Of a DNA stretch of 64,000 nt, positions 1-10,107 are shown piece by piece; position 1 is the first letter of the stretch, and every line of letters starts with the position of its first letter. The translations under genes were made by a program, and so were the position numbers. The notes beneath the pieces are model-generated. The model saw only the letters and a list, made by a program, of their open reading frames with translations, did not search any database and was not told the origin of the DNA. The stretch lies in contig CAWFOB010000009.1 in the NCBI GenBank assembly GCA_963817375.1, forward strand, positions 124,001 through 188,000, in the 5' to 3' direction. Source of the stretch: JACVRM01 sp963817375 (lineage in GTDB: Bacteria; Actinomycetota; Thermoleophilia; Gaiellales; Gaiellaceae).

Positions 1-760
1 TGGCGAGGACGCCGAACTCGTCGCCCCCGAGCCGGGCGACGAAGTCATGGGTGCGGACGGCCGCCACGAGCACCTGTCCGGTGCGGCGGATGAGCTCGTC
101 GCCGGCCGCGTGGCCCTGCACGTCGTTGCACTTCTTGAGCCCGTCGAGATCGAGCACGAGCACCCCGGCCGGGTCGCCGTAGCGCGCGCAGCGCGCCTCC
201 TCGGCGGCCACGACCTCGTCCCAGAGGCGTCGGTTGCCGACCCCGGTCAATGCATCCGTTCGCGAGCTGCGCTCCGCACGCTCGCTGCGCCGCCGCTCGG
301 CGTCGAGCGCACGCTCGGCCGCCATGACGGCGCCCAGCAGCTCGGCGACCAGCTCGACGGTGGGGAGCTCAGCGGCGATCTCGGCCGGCTGCGGCTCCGG
401 GTCGAACGCGCAGAGCGTGCCGAACAGCTGCCCGTCCTCGTCGGGTATCGGGACGCCCATGTAGGCGTTGACTCCGAGCTCGCGTGAGAACGGGGTCTCG
501 GCGTAGGCGGGCCAGTCGCGTGACTGCGCGGCGACGCGAGGGCCCTCGCGAGTGACCATCCGCGCGCAGAAGGTGTCCGACCAGCGAAAGCGATCGCCGG
601 GCGCCATCCCGAAGGCGCTGCCCTCGGCCTGAAGCACGATCTGGTCCTTGCCCGCCGCCCGCGTCACCATCCAGATCGCAAACGGCAGGCGCTCCCGCAG
701 GAACGCGAGCACGCGGTTGGCGTGCAGCTCGAAGCTGGCGTCAGGCGAATCCAGGACCAC
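1..760 (-). CDS. GAF-GGDEF diguanylate cyclase, C-terminus cut by window edge
   Basis: The gene reads in from 760 and runs off the window start, so only about 253 residues are visible. An N-terminal GAF-like sensor region (roughly residues 20-160) is followed by a short linker and a GGDEF domain with an intact GGDEF motif near bases 14-28. An RxxD sequence (RTHD) lies five residues before GGDEF, which is the standard inhibitory I-site spacing. The protein should make c-di-GMP from GTP under product feedback. The start is a GTG at 758-760, chosen because an upstream in-frame GTA offers no start and the HD gene ends 38 bases earlier. The missing C-terminus prevents ruling out an extra EAL domain. 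Confidence 0.85.
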   Translation of the reverse strand, partial: MVLDSPDASFELHANRVLAFLRERLPFAIWMVTRAAGKDQIVLQAEGSAFGMAPGDRFRWSDTFCARMVTREGPRVAAQSRDWPAYAETPFSRELGVNAYMGVPIPDEDGQLFGTLCAFDPEPQPAEIAAELPTVELVAELLGAVMAAERALDAERRRSERAERSSRTDALTGVGNRRLWDEVVAAEEARCARYGDPAGVLVLDLDGLKKCNDVQGHAAGDELIRRTGQVLVAAVRTHDFVARLGGDEFGVLA

Positions 761-798
761 CGCGTAGGGATCGGCCGCGGCGCGGCCGCCCTTGAGTC

Positions 799-1682
799 CT
801 ACGTCTCGAGCCGGTACACGGGCACGAGCCGCTTCTCGGCCTCGGTGTCGATCCGCGCGACCACCTCGACGTACGGCTCCAGGCCGGATCCGCGCAGCTT
901 CGCCTTCAGCAGGCCGTCGACCTGGTAGATCCCGGAGGAGTTGTTCATGTGCACCTCGACGAGGACGGGCGCTCGCTCGCCGTCCTTGATCTCCACGTCC
1001 TCGATCGCCGCCGCGGACAGCGAGTGCATGGAGACGCGCGCCGCGCTCGAACGGGATGCGGGAGCGGCCCTTCGCCATGTCGAGCGCGTCGGCGACGCGG
1101 ACGATGCCGCGCCTCGATCGTCAGCGGATGGCCGGACTCGCGGTGGCTGATGATCGCGTCGAGCACCTCGGACACGATCACCGTCAGGTCCGGTTCCTCG
1201 TACACGCCGGCGAGCAGGTCGCGCGCCTTCGGCTCGGCCAGGAAGAGGCTGAAGTCCTCGTGCCCGTCGCGGTGCACGGCCATGCCGATGCAGTGCAGCA
1301 GCGCGCCGAGCGTGACGACGATCTCGGCGTCGTCGGTCTCGAACCCGTAGTCGCGCACGACGGCCGGCTCGACGCCGTGCTTCGTCAGCTGGCGCAGGAG
1401 CTTCAGGGCGATGTTCGCGACGATCTGGATGTGCACCCAGGAGTGGTCGTTGATCTCCAGGCGCACGACCGCGTTGACGTTCGCGACGTGCCACCACGCC
1501 TTCAGCTGCTTGTCCTCGTTGACGCGCTCGAGATGACCGTGCGCAGCTTGCGGTTGCCGCGCACCGGCACGTTGATGCGCATCTGCTCGACGGCGGCTCG
1601 ACGGCGGCAGGCGCGTCTCGCGCTCTGCCTCGGGCGACAGCGGCTGCTCGATGCGCTCCTCGGTCTCGCGGTCGAGCGCCAC
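799..1682 (-). CDS. HD-domain phosphohydrolase-like protein (frameshifted in this assembly)
   Basis: Several frames must be joined to read this gene, with apparent indels near 1590, 1540, 1095 and 1045. The joined product has about 290 residues and contains a conserved VHIQIVANIALKLL segment, then LLHCIGMAVHRDGHE, and later MAKGRSRIPFE. These are the marks of a family of actinobacterial and archaeal HD-superfamily proteins, metal-dependent phosphohydrolases acting on unknown substrates. The HD dyad reads H-C here, which would remove a metal ligand if it is not an error. The start is a GTG at 1680-1682 (residues MALDRETEER). It runs in the same direction as the downstream GGDEF gene. Frameshifts in otherwise conserved sequence suggest assembly errors. 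Confidence 0.72.
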
Positions 1683-1686
1683 GGCG

Positions 1687-2377
1687 CTAGAGCGCGGGGG
1701 CCGGGTCCGGCACCGGCTCGGCCTGCTCGTCGTGCAGCTTGAAGTACATCAGCGTCCACGCCGCCGCGATGAACGGTGTGATCAGCGTGTTCGAGGCGAG
1801 GTTGCGCGACGTACGCGCCGCCGGCGCCCGGGATCCAGATGAGCAGGAGCGAGAGCAGGAGGCTGGCCCCGATCGAGATCAGGAAGCCGAGCACGATGAC
1901 GCCGAGGACCTGCCAGCCGTGCCCGCGGACGAGCTCGCGGCTGCGCCCGAACGACTCGAAGACCCCCTTGTGCTCGAGCACGATGGCCGGGACGATCAGC
2001 GCCCACCAGGTCGCGAGCAGGAGGCCCGGCGCGATGAGGAGGGCCAGCCCGATGACGATGCCGAGCCCCGCGAGCAGGCCCGGCGGCGAGCAGCGTGCCG
2101 ACGTAGCGGGCCGACGCGGCTGATCGTCTCGCCGATCGACAGGTCGACGCGCCCGTCGCGCACATCCTGGACTGCGAGCGTCAAGCGCGCCCTGGAGCCA
2201 GAAGATGCCGACGAGCGAGGCCACGAACGCGAGGAAGAGCCCGAGGGCGCCGAACAGCGCCCCGAGCACCACGGACACCACCGAGAGCACTCCGAAGATG
2301 ACGAGCGCGATCGGCAGGAAGTGCCGCCAGAAGCGCTTGTAGAGACCCCACGCCTGCCCGAAAACCTCGCCGGCCAT
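1687..2377 (-). CDS. Multi-pass membrane protein, YciC/GPDPase-membrane-domain-like (frameshifted)
   Basis: About 230 residues with four to six hydrophobic segments. It starts MAGEVFGQAWGLYKRFWRHF, followed by long Val/Leu/Gly helices, a central motif LLATWWALIVPAIVLEHKGVFESFGRSRELVRGHGW, in two parts LLATWWALIVPAIVLEHKG and VFESFGRSRELVRG, and a Pro-rich end. Central WALIVPAIVLE-type sequence followed by a charged amphipathic helix is typical of the glycerophosphodiester phosphodiesterase membrane-domain/DUF975-like families of unknown role. Apparent indels near 2195, 2110, 2080 and 1806 break the frame. A TAGGCT -10 hexamer lies 8 bases before the ATG, so it probably has its own promoter although it follows the ABC exporter genes closely. 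Confidence 0.65.
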
Positions 2378-2385
2378 GGCGGGAG

Positions 2386-2391
2386 AGCCTA
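2386..2391 (-). promoter_or_regulatory. -10 element TAGGCT of a putative leaderless promoter
   Basis: TAGGCT on the minus strand ends 8 bases before the ATG at 2377. This spacing puts the transcription start at or next to the start codon. Confidence 0.5.
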
Positions 2392-4211
2392 CTAGGCCGC
2401 GTCGGCCCAGTCGCCGTAGAGCGCGGTGTAGAGGCCGCGACGGGCCATCAGCTCGGCGTGCGTGCCCTGCTCGACGACCTGCCCGTGCTCGAGCACGACG
2501 ATCAGGTCGGCGCTCCGGATCGTCGAGAGGCGGTGGGCGATGATGAACGCGGTGCGGTCGCGCGAGCAGGACGTCGAGCGCCGCCTCGATCCGCCGCTCG
2601 GTGCCGATGTCGACCGACGACGTCGCCTCGTCGAGGATCAGGATGCGCGGGTCGGCGAGCAGCGCGCGCGCGAACGCGACCAGCTGCCGCTGGCCGAGCG
2701 AGAGCCGGATGCCGCGCTCCTGCAGCTCGGTGTCGTAGCCGTCCTCGAGCTCGCTCGATGAAGTCGTGGGCGCCGACCGTCTGCGCCGCCTCGCACGACG
2801 TCCTCGCGGCTCGCGTCCGGGCCGGCCGAAGGCGATGTTCTCGCGCACCGTGCCGGCGAAGAGGAAGCCCTCCTGCGGCACGACGCCGAGCTGGCGGCGC
2901 AGCGACGCCTGCGTGACGTCGCGCAGGTCGATGCCGTCGATCGTGATCCGGCCCTCGCGCGGGTCGTAGAAGCGCGCGAGGAGCTTCGCGATCGTCGACT
3001 TGCCCGCGCCGGTGTGACCGACGAGCGCGACAGTCGTTCCGGCCGGGACGTCGAGGTCGATGCCGTGCAGCACCTCGGCGCCGCGCCCGTAGCCGAAGCG
3101 CACGTCGTCGAAGCGGACGTGGCCGTCGATGCGCGGCAGCGTCGCCGGCGCCCGGCCGGTCGACGATCTCCGGCTCCTCGTCGAGCACGTCCATGATCTT
3201 GTCGAGCGCGGCCGTCGGCGGACAGGAACGTGTTGTAGAGCTGCGACAGCTGCTGCACCGGGTCGAAGAAGTTCGACAGGTAGAGGATGAACGCGAACAG
3301 CGTGCCGATCGTGATCGCGTCGTCGAAGACGCAGGTAGCCGCCGTAGCCGAGCACGATCGCGGTCGCGATCGACGAGAGGAAGTCGACGAACGGGAAGTA
3401 GAGGCCGTTCAGGACGACGGTCTCGTAGTTCGCGCCGCGGTAGCGCTCGTTGACCTCGCGGAAGCGGCGCATGTTGCGGCGTCTCGCGCGTGAACGACTG
3501 CACGACGCGCATGCCGGCGATGTCCTCCGCGAGCGTCGCCGTGACGAGCCCGAGCCGCTCGCGCACGCTCGCGGTACGCGCGCGTCGAGCGTGAGCGGAA
3601 GCAGCACCGTCGCGACGGCCATGAGCGGGAGGACGACGAGCGTCGCGAGCGCGAGCCGCCAGTCGAGGACGAAGAGCATCACGATCGAGCCGACGAGCGA
3701 TCAGCGAGTTCTGGACGAGCGAGGTGACGCCGTCGGTGACGAGCTGGTCGAGCGCCTCGACGTCGTTCGTGATCCGGCTGATGATCACGCCGGCGCGGTT
3801 GCGCTCGTAGAAGCCGAGCGAGAGCCGCTGCAGGTGGCGGAAGAGCCGGTTGCGCAGGTCGGCGAGGATCCGCTCGCCGATCCAGCCGGTGAAGTACGTC
3901 TGCGCGCGAGCTCGCGAGCAGGAGCACGAGCCCGACGACGACGAAGGCGGCGACGATCCAGCCGAGCGCGTTCAGGTCGCCTGCGTGGATGCCGTGGTCG
4001 ACGGCGAGCTTGCGCCAGGAGCGGCGGCACCAGCGCGGCCAGCGCCGCGAGGAGCGAGCGACCGCGAGCGCGAGCGCCGTGCGCAGCTTGTACGGCGTCG
4101 CGAGCCGCGCGAGCGTCGTCGACGCGCCGCGCGGTGCGCGCCACGACCAGTCGCTCGACCTCGCCGCCGCGCTGCATCGGTCAGGTGGCTGCCGGCCTGC
4201 CAGACCCTCAC
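2392..4211 (-). CDS. ABC exporter half-transporter, consensus catalytic NBD (frameshifted)
   Basis: A type IV ABC exporter subunit of about 606 residues: N-terminal six-helix domain then an ATPase domain. Walker A reads GHTGAGKST, the signature is LSLGQ, and Walker B ends ILILDEATSSVD with the catalytic Glu present. The GTG start overlaps the stop of the upstream partner (GTGA), so the two are translationally coupled. Apparent single-base indels near 4170, 3920, 3700, 3565, 3485, 3340, 3210, 2800, 2760 and 2560 split the frame; conserved motifs continue through each, which argues for sequencing error. With the partner it should form a heterodimer of the LmrCD/BmrCD/TM287-288 type exporting lipids or drugs. 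The substrate cannot be read from the sequence. Confidence 0.85.
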
Positions 4212-6024
4212 GCGGCCACCTCGTCCCCGCTGACGGGCACGGCGTCGGCGCCGCCGCGCTCCTCGACCCGCTCGGCGAACTCGCGCTCGAGCAGGCCGTG
4301 CTCGTGGATCTCGCGGTAGACCGGGCTCGTCTCGAGCAGCTCGTCGTGCGTGCCCGCGCGCGGCGATCCGGCCGTCGCTCGAGGACGACGATCTCGTCGG
4401 CGAGCGCGATCGTCGACAGGCGGTGGGCGATGATGATCGTCGTCCGGCCGCGCATCGCCTCGCGCAGCCCGATGCGGATCCGCGCCTCGGTCGTCGCGTC
4501 GACGGAGGCGGTCGCGTCGTCGAGGATCAGGATCCGCGGGTCGACGACGAGCGCGCGCGCGATCGCGAGCCGCTGGCGCTGGCCGCCCGAGAGCGTGATC
4601 CCGCGCTCGCCGATCACCGTGTCGTAGCCGTCCGGCAGCCGCTCGATGAACTCGTGCGCCTGCGCCAGCCGCGCGGCGCGCTCGACCTCCTCGTCGGTCG
4701 CCTCGACGACGCCGAACGCGATGTTCTCGCGCACGGTCGCCGAGAAGAGGAACGGGTCCTGCGCGATGACGCCGATCGTCGCGCCGGAGCGAGGCGAGCG
4801 TGACGTCGCGGACGTCGACGCCGTCGATCGTCACGCGGCCGCGCTCGACGTCGTAGAAGCGCGGCACGAGCGAGGCGAGCGTCGTCTTGCCGGAGCCGGT
4901 GTGGCCGATCAGCGCGACCGTGTCGCCGGGCTCGATCTCGAGGTCGACGTCGTGCAGCACCGGCCGGTCGCCGGCGTAGCCGAACGAGACGTCCTCGAAG
5001 CGGATGCGGCCCTCGCCCGGCGGGAGCTCGCCGGCGTCGGGCGCGTCGCGCGATCTCCTCGGGCTCGTCGATCATCTCGAAGATCCGCTCGCCGGAGGCG
5101 GTCGCGCGCTGGGCCTGGCCGATCCACATGCCGAGCATCCGCAGCGGCATGACGAGCATCAGCATCAGGAGGTTGAAGGAGAAGAAGTCGCCGAGCGTGA
5201 GCTCGCCGCTCGACGACCATGTGGCCGCCGACGAGCAGCACCGCCGCCTGCGCGAGCAGCGGCAGGAACGAGAGCAGCGGCACGTAGAGCGCGCGCTGCC
5301 GGTTCGCGCGCACGCTCTGGTCGAAGACGGCCTCCGAGCGCGACTCGAACTTCTCCGACTCCGCGCGCTCCTGGGCGAACGACTTGACGACGTGGACGCC
5401 GACGATGTTCTCCTCGGCGACGGTCGCGACGTCGCCGAGCTGCTGCTGCACGTCGCGCAGCACCGGGTGCGAGACGTGGCTGTAGCGGTAGGCGAGCACG
5501 ATGAGGAACGGCGTGATCGCGAGCGCGACGAGCGCGAGCTTCCAGTTCACGAAGAACATGACGACCGTGACGCCGACCACGGTGAGGACGTGCTGGAAGA
5601 AGAAGATCAGGCCGTAGCCGAGGAAGAAGCGGACGGTCTGCAGGTCGACCGTCGCCCGCGACATCAGCTGGCCGGTCTGGTGGCGGTCGTAGAAGCCGAA
5701 CGAGAGCCGCACGAGCTTCGCGTAGAGCGCGTTGCGCATGTCGAACTCGACGCCGAGCGCCTGCTTGCCGGAGATGAGGCGCCGGCCGAGCATGAGCACC
5801 GCCCGCATGAGGCCGACGACGAACACCAGGCCGATCAGCACCCAGAGGTCGTGGGTCGACTTCGAGGTCAGCACCGACTCGAGCGTCGTCCCCGTCAGCC
5901 AGGCCATGAGCACGGCGCAGGCCTGCGAGCCGACCGCGAGCACGACCGACACCCACAGCGACCACTTGTACGGTCGCAGGAACGCGAGCAAGCGCACGAA
6001 GGTCTGCCGGTACGGAACGGCCAT
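4208..6024 (-). CDS. ABC exporter half-transporter, degenerate-site NBD (frameshifted)
   Basis: The first gene of the exporter pair, about 605 residues. It begins MAVPYRQTFVRLLAFLRPYK and has a six-helix membrane domain followed by an ATPase domain with Walker A GHTGSGKTT, signature LSGGQ and Walker B ILILDDATASVD. The residue after Walker B is Asp rather than Glu, as in the non-catalytic half of heterodimeric exporters. Its canonical LSGGQ would complete the active site of the partner at 2392-4211, whose LSLGQ completes the degenerate site. Apparent indels lie near 5215, 5050, 4795 and 4365. A TACCCT -10 box lies 6 bases before the ATG. Confidence 0.87.
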
Positions 6025-6030
6025 GCTCTG

Positions 6031-6036
6031 AGGGTA
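6031..6036 (-). promoter_or_regulatory. -10 element TACCCT of a putative leaderless promoter
   Basis: TACCCT on the minus strand ends 6 bases before the ATG at 6024 of the exporter operon. No Shine-Dalgarno sequence can fit in this gap. Confidence 0.5.
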
Positions 6037-6082
6037 CCGCGGGCCCCTTGCCGCGCCGGGCCGCGCGCCGGAGACTAGGCGC

Positions 6083-7426
6083 GTGCCACCGGAGACGCGC
6101 TACGCGCTGAGCGGCGACGTGTCGATCGCCTACCAGGTGGTCGGCGACGGCCCGGTCGACCTCGTGTGGACGCCGGGGTCGATCTCGAACGTCGAGCTCA
6201 CCTGGGACGACGAGGCGGCCACGCGCTTCTACCTCGCGCTTGCCGAGTTCGCGCGCGTGATCCTGTTCGACAAGCGCGGGACGGGCCTGTCCGATCGGGT
6301 CGCCGGCATCGCCGACCTCGAGACGCGCATGGACGACATCCGCGCCGTGATGGACGGCGCCGGGTCAGAGCGCGCCGTGATTGTCGGCGTCTCGGAGGGC
6401 GGCCCGATGGCGCTCATGTTCGCGGCGACCTACCCGGAGCGGACGATCGGCCTGGGCCTGTACGGCACGCTGCCGCGCTTCGTGCGCGGGCCCGGGTTCC
6501 CGTGGCGTGAGCCCAAGCACGAATTCCTGGCCGAGGCGGAGGAGGACGCGCGCCTCTGGGGCACAGAGGAGGGGGTGCGCGCGATGTTCGACGGGATAGG
6601 CGTGCCGGCGAGCGATGAGGTCGTCGCACTCTTCCGGCGCCGCCAGCGCCTGAGCGCGAGCCCGGGTGCCGTTGTGCAGCTCGCCCGGATGAATGCGGAG
6701 ATCGACGTCCGGCCGATCCTCTCGACCGTCCGTGTCCCCACGGTCGTGCTGCACAGGATCGAGGACCACATTCCGATCGAGGGCGCGCGCTGGATGGCCG
6801 CGCAGATCCCGGGCGCACGGTTCGTCGAGCTGCCGGGCGGGCCGCACTTCACGTTCATGGGCGACTGGCAGTCCGTCGTCGCCGCCGTTCGGGACTTCGT
6901 GGAGGCCGTCTCCGCGGCAGGCGGGCCGGCGCGCGAGAGCGTGCTCGCCACCGTGCTCTTCACCGACCTCGTCGGCTCGACGGCGATGGCGGCCGAGCTC
7001 GGCGACCGCCGCTGGCGGGAGCTGCTCGAGCGGCACCATGCGCTCGTGCGAGGCGAGCTCGCCCGGTTCGGCGGTATCGAGCTCGACACCGCAGGCGACG
7101 GCTTCTTCGCGCGCTTCGAAGGGCCCGTACGCGCCATCCGCTGCGCCTGCGCGATCCGCGGCGCGCTGGGCGGGATCGATCTCGAGGTGCGCGCCGGCGT
7201 CCACACCGGCGAGTGCGAGGTGCTCGACGGCAAGGTGGCCGGGCTCGCCGTGGCGATCGGTGCGCGCGTGGCGGCGCGGGCGGAGGCAGGCGAAGTGCTC
7301 GTCTCGTCGACGGTCAGGGACCTCGTCGCCGGCTCGGGGATCACGTTCGAGGACCGCGGCGCCGCCGAGCTCAAGGGCGTGCCCGGTGAGTGGCGGCTGT
7401 ACGCGGTCGAGGGCGTGGGAGGCTAG
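6083..7426 (+). CDS. Alpha/beta hydrolase-adenylate cyclase fusion (first of tandem pair)
   Basis: 447 residues. The N-terminal alpha/beta hydrolase half has the nucleophile elbow GVSEGG (Ser) and a late catalytic His in GGPHFTF. A class III nucleotide cyclase domain follows from about residue 285, with the two metal-binding Asp residues in LFTDLVGST and TAGDGFF. This is the architecture of M. tuberculosis Rv1900c (LipJ). The protein probably makes cAMP (or cGMP) as a homodimer; the hydrolase half may sense or cleave a small ligand. A GTG start is used. The closely similar gene at 7431 follows after 4 bases, so this is a tandem duplication in one transcript. The hydrolase substrate is unknown. 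Confidence 0.88.
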   Translation: MPPETRYALSGDVSIAYQVVGDGPVDLVWTPGSISNVELTWDDEAATRFYLALAEFARVILFDKRGTGLSDRVAGIADLETRMDDIRAVMDGAGSERAVIVGVSEGGPMALMFAATYPERTIGLGLYGTLPRFVRGPGFPWREPKHEFLAEAEEDARLWGTEEGVRAMFDGIGVPASDEVVALFRRRQRLSASPGAVVQLARMNAEIDVRPILSTVRVPTVVLHRIEDHIPIEGARWMAAQIPGARFVELPGGPHFTFMGDWQSVVAAVRDFVEAVSAAGGPARESVLATVLFTDLVGSTAMAAELGDRRWRELLERHHALVRGELARFGGIELDTAGDGFFARFEGPVRAIRCACAIRGALGGIDLEVRAGVHTGECEVLDGKVAGLAVAIGARVAARAEAGEVLVSSTVRDLVAGSGITFEDRGAAELKGVPGEWRLYAVEGVGG

Positions 7427-7430
7427 GCGG

Positions 7431-8783
7431 ATGAACCTTTCGGAGACGCGCTACGCCATGAGCGGCGATACGGCGATCGCCTACCGCGTCGGCGGCGACG
7501 GACCGATCGACCTCGTCCACACACCGGGGGCAGTATCGAACGTCGAGCTCATGTGGGATCACCCCGTGTTCGCGCGGTACAGCGAGCTGCTTGGCTCCTT
7601 CGTGCGCGTCATCCATTTCGACAAGCGTGGGACGGGGCTCTCGGACCGGGTGAGGTCGATCGCGTCGCTCGAGGAGCGGGCCGACGACATCCGCGCGGTG
7701 ATGGACGCCGCGGGGTCGGAGCGGGCGGCGATCATGGGCGTGTCGGAGGGCGGGCCGATGGCGGTGATGTTCGCGGCCACGCACCCCGACCGCACGCTCG
7801 GCCTCATCCTCTACGGGGCTCACGCGACGAGCCGGTGGTCGCCCGATTACCCGTGGGGCGACACCGACGACGAGATTCGCAACTGGTTCGCCGAGCAGGA
7901 GCGCTCGCCGCGGCAGATGACGGAGGAGTCGGCTCGCGGCTCGCTCGCCGTTTCGATGCCATCCATGGCGAACGACGACGACTTCGTCCGCTTCTGGGCG
8001 TCGTTGATGCGGATGAGCATCAGCCCCGGTGCGCGCCTCGACCTCGTGCGGATGAATCTCGAGATCGACGTCCGCGCCGTGCTCCCCGCGCTCCGCACGC
8101 CGACCCTGGTGCTGCATAAGACCGACGACGGGGCGGTGAACATCGGCGAGGGCCGGTATCTCGCAGCTCATGTCCCTGGGGCGCGGCTCGTCGAGCTGGC
8201 CGGCCGCGATCACATCTTCGTCGCGGAGGACCCGGAGGCGATCGTGGGCGAGATCGAGCGCTTCGTCGCGACGCTCTCGACCGCAGAGGTCGAGTTGGAC
8301 ACGGTGCTCGCCACGGTGCTCTTCACGGACATCGTGGGCTCGACGGCGACCGCCGCAGAGCTGGGCGACCGCCGCTGGCGCGAGCTGCTCGAGCGCCACC
8401 ACCAGGCTGTGCGCGGGCAGCTGGCGCGGTTTCGCGGCCGCGAGGTCGACACGGCCGGGGACGGCTTCTTCGCGACGTTCGACGGGCCGGCGCGTGCGAT
8501 CCGCTGCGCGTGCGCCGTCGGCGAGGCGGTCGGCGAGCTCGGTCTCGAGGTGCGTGCGGGCGTGCACACCGGCGAGTGCGAGCTGCTGGACGACAAGGTG
8601 GCGGGAATCGCCGTCTCCATCGGCGCGCGCGTGGCTGCGCGCGCAGCGCCCGGTGAGGTGCTGGTGTCGTCGACGGTGAAGGACCTTGTTGCCGGCTCGG
8701 GCATCCGTTTCGCCGACCGCGGCGTCGCCGAGCTGAAGGGCGTGCCGGGTGAGTGGCGCCTCTACGCTGTGGACGGCGCGTGA
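7431..8783 (+). CDS. Alpha/beta hydrolase-adenylate cyclase fusion (second of tandem pair)
   Basis: 450 residues, same order of domains as its upstream neighbour: hydrolase with GVSEGG elbow and GRDHIFV catalytic His, then a class III cyclase with FTDIVGST and TAGDGFF metal sites. The cyclase halves of the two genes are much more alike than the hydrolase halves, especially the hydrolase cap region (around residues 130-200). The duplicates may therefore have diverged in ligand while keeping the same output. ATG start. The stop overlaps the next gene's GTG (GTGA), which links a methyltransferase to the same transcript. Confidence 0.88.
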   Translation: MNLSETRYAMSGDTAIAYRVGGDGPIDLVHTPGAVSNVELMWDHPVFARYSELLGSFVRVIHFDKRGTGLSDRVRSIASLEERADDIRAVMDAAGSERAAIMGVSEGGPMAVMFAATHPDRTLGLILYGAHATSRWSPDYPWGDTDDEIRNWFAEQERSPRQMTEESARGSLAVSMPSMANDDDFVRFWASLMRMSISPGARLDLVRMNLEIDVRAVLPALRTPTLVLHKTDDGAVNIGEGRYLAAHVPGARLVELAGRDHIFVAEDPEAIVGEIERFVATLSTAEVELDTVLATVLFTDIVGSTATAAELGDRRWRELLERHHQAVRGQLARFRGREVDTAGDGFFATFDGPARAIRCACAVGEAVGELGLEVRAGVHTGECELLDDKVAGIAVSIGARVAARAAPGEVLVSSTVKDLVAGSGIRFADRGVAELKGVPGEWRLYAVDGA

Positions 8784-9524
8784 GCCGGCCTCGTTTCGAC
8801 GTCGACGAGCATCTTCGACGAGGACTACCTCTACTTCTTCGCCGAGGCGCTCGACGAGCGTGCCGACGCGGAGGCCGACCTGATCTGGCGGCTGCTCGCG
8901 CTCGAGCCGGGGATGGAGGTGCTCGACCTCGCCTGCGGCCACGGGCGCATCGCGAACCGGCTCGCCGAGCGCGGCGCGCGCGTGACCGGCCTCGACCGGA
9001 CGCCGCTCTTCCTCGAATGGGCGCGGCGCGACGCCGCCGCGCGCGGTGTCGAGGTCGACTACGTCGAGGGCGACATGCGCGAGCTGCCCTGGGAGGGCGC
9101 GTTCGACCGTGTGGTCTCGTGGTTCACGTCGTTCGGCTACTTCGACGACGAGGCGAACCGCGAGGTGCTCGGCGGCGTGCACGAGGCGCTCAAGCCCGGC
9201 GGCTCCGTGCTGATCGAGGGCAACAACCTCGCCGAGCTGCTGCCGCGCTGGCTGCCGGCGGTGGTGATCGAGAAGGGCGACGACCTCGCGGTCGACCACA
9301 GCGTCTTCGAGCCGGTCACGGGCCGGGCCGACACGGAGCGGACGGTCGTGCGCAACGGGCGGACGCGGCGGTTCGCCTTCTCCGTGCGGATGTTCGTCGC
9401 CGTCGAGCTCGGCGACTGGCTGCGCGAGGCCGGCTTCGACGAGGTGCGCTTCACCGACGGCGCCGGCGAGCCGCTCACCGCGCAGGGGCGGCGGATGATC
9501 GCGGTGGCGACGCGGCAGCCCTGA
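8780..9524 (+). CDS. SAM-dependent class I methyltransferase (one frameshift)
   Basis: About 247 residues. It has motif I VLDLACGHGRIANRLAERG, a second Asp at GLDRTPL, and an acidic DMRELPW loop, all typical of a Rossmann-fold methyltransferase of the UbiE/small-molecule type. The reading frame from the GTG at 8780 (residues MSRPRFDVD) must shift by one base near 8812 to enter the frame FDEDYLYFF; the motif fits a one-base insertion. The gene overlaps the cyclase stop by GTGA. Its 3' end overlaps the convergent glycosylase gene by 50 bases. Substrate unknown. Confidence 0.8.
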
Positions 9525-10107
9525 GCTCGTCCTGGATCGCGGTGACGGCGCGCTCGACGAGCGGGCGGTTCTGGTAGGGCCACGCGCTTGCCCCCGAGGG
9601 GTGCGGGAGCGGGATGACCGGCGGCGTGCGGTCGTCGAACCGCCGGCCGACGCAGCGCGCGAGCGGCATCTCGCCGAGGAACCGGGTAATCGCGAGCCGG
9701 CCGACGGGGACGATCAGCGCGGGCCGGATCAGGGCGAGCTCGCAGCCGGCCCAGAACGCGCAGAGCTCCTGCTCGCGCGGCGTCGGCACGCGGTCGCCGC
9801 GACCGGACACCGCCCGTCCCGGGTCGCAGCGCGTCACGGACGCGCAGTAGAACGTCGCGAAGAACGCCTCCTCGGTCATTCCGAGCCAGAGCCGGAGCGT
9901 CTTGCCCGCTCTGCCCTGCCAGGGCAGCCGCGCGATGCCTTCTTCGTAGCCGGGCGCCTGCCCGAACATGTACGCGCGCTGGCCGCTGTACGGCTGGACG
10001 ATCGGCAGTGACTCGATCGGGTACCCGGCCTCGGCACAGGCGCGGCAGCCCCGGTTGTCTCGCTGGAGCGAGGCGATCGAGCGGTACGCCGAGCGGCGGC
10101 GGGTCAA
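9475..10107 (-). CDS. Uracil-DNA glycosylase, family 4/5-like iron-sulfur type
   Basis: 210 residues. It carries CRAC near the N-terminus, the water-activating motif GQAPG, further Cys residues in CASVTRC and ELCAFWAGC that could ligate a 4Fe-4S cluster, and the C-terminal PLPHPSG loop that contacts DNA. These are features of family 4/5 uracil-DNA glycosylases, which remove uracil from DNA at the start of base excision repair. The start is a TTG at 10105-10107 overlapping the stop of the upstream VOC gene (TTGA). The 3' end overlaps the convergent methyltransferase gene. Confidence 0.82.
   Translation of the reverse strand: MTRRRSAYRSIASLQRDNRGCRACAEAGYPIESLPIVQPYSGQRAYMFGQAPGYEEGIARLPWQGRAGKTLRLWLGMTEEAFFATFYCASVTRCDPGRAVSGRGDRVPTPREQELCAFWAGCELALIRPALIVPVGRLAITRFLGEMPLARCVGRRFDDRTPPVIPLPHPSGASAWPYQNRPLVERAVTAIQDELRAAASPPRSSAAPAR

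Noticed and set aside
2392..6024. Pseudogenes of ABC exporters
   Set aside because: Motifs are intact across every frame change and both members of a coupled pair are hit; sequencing error explains it better than decay.
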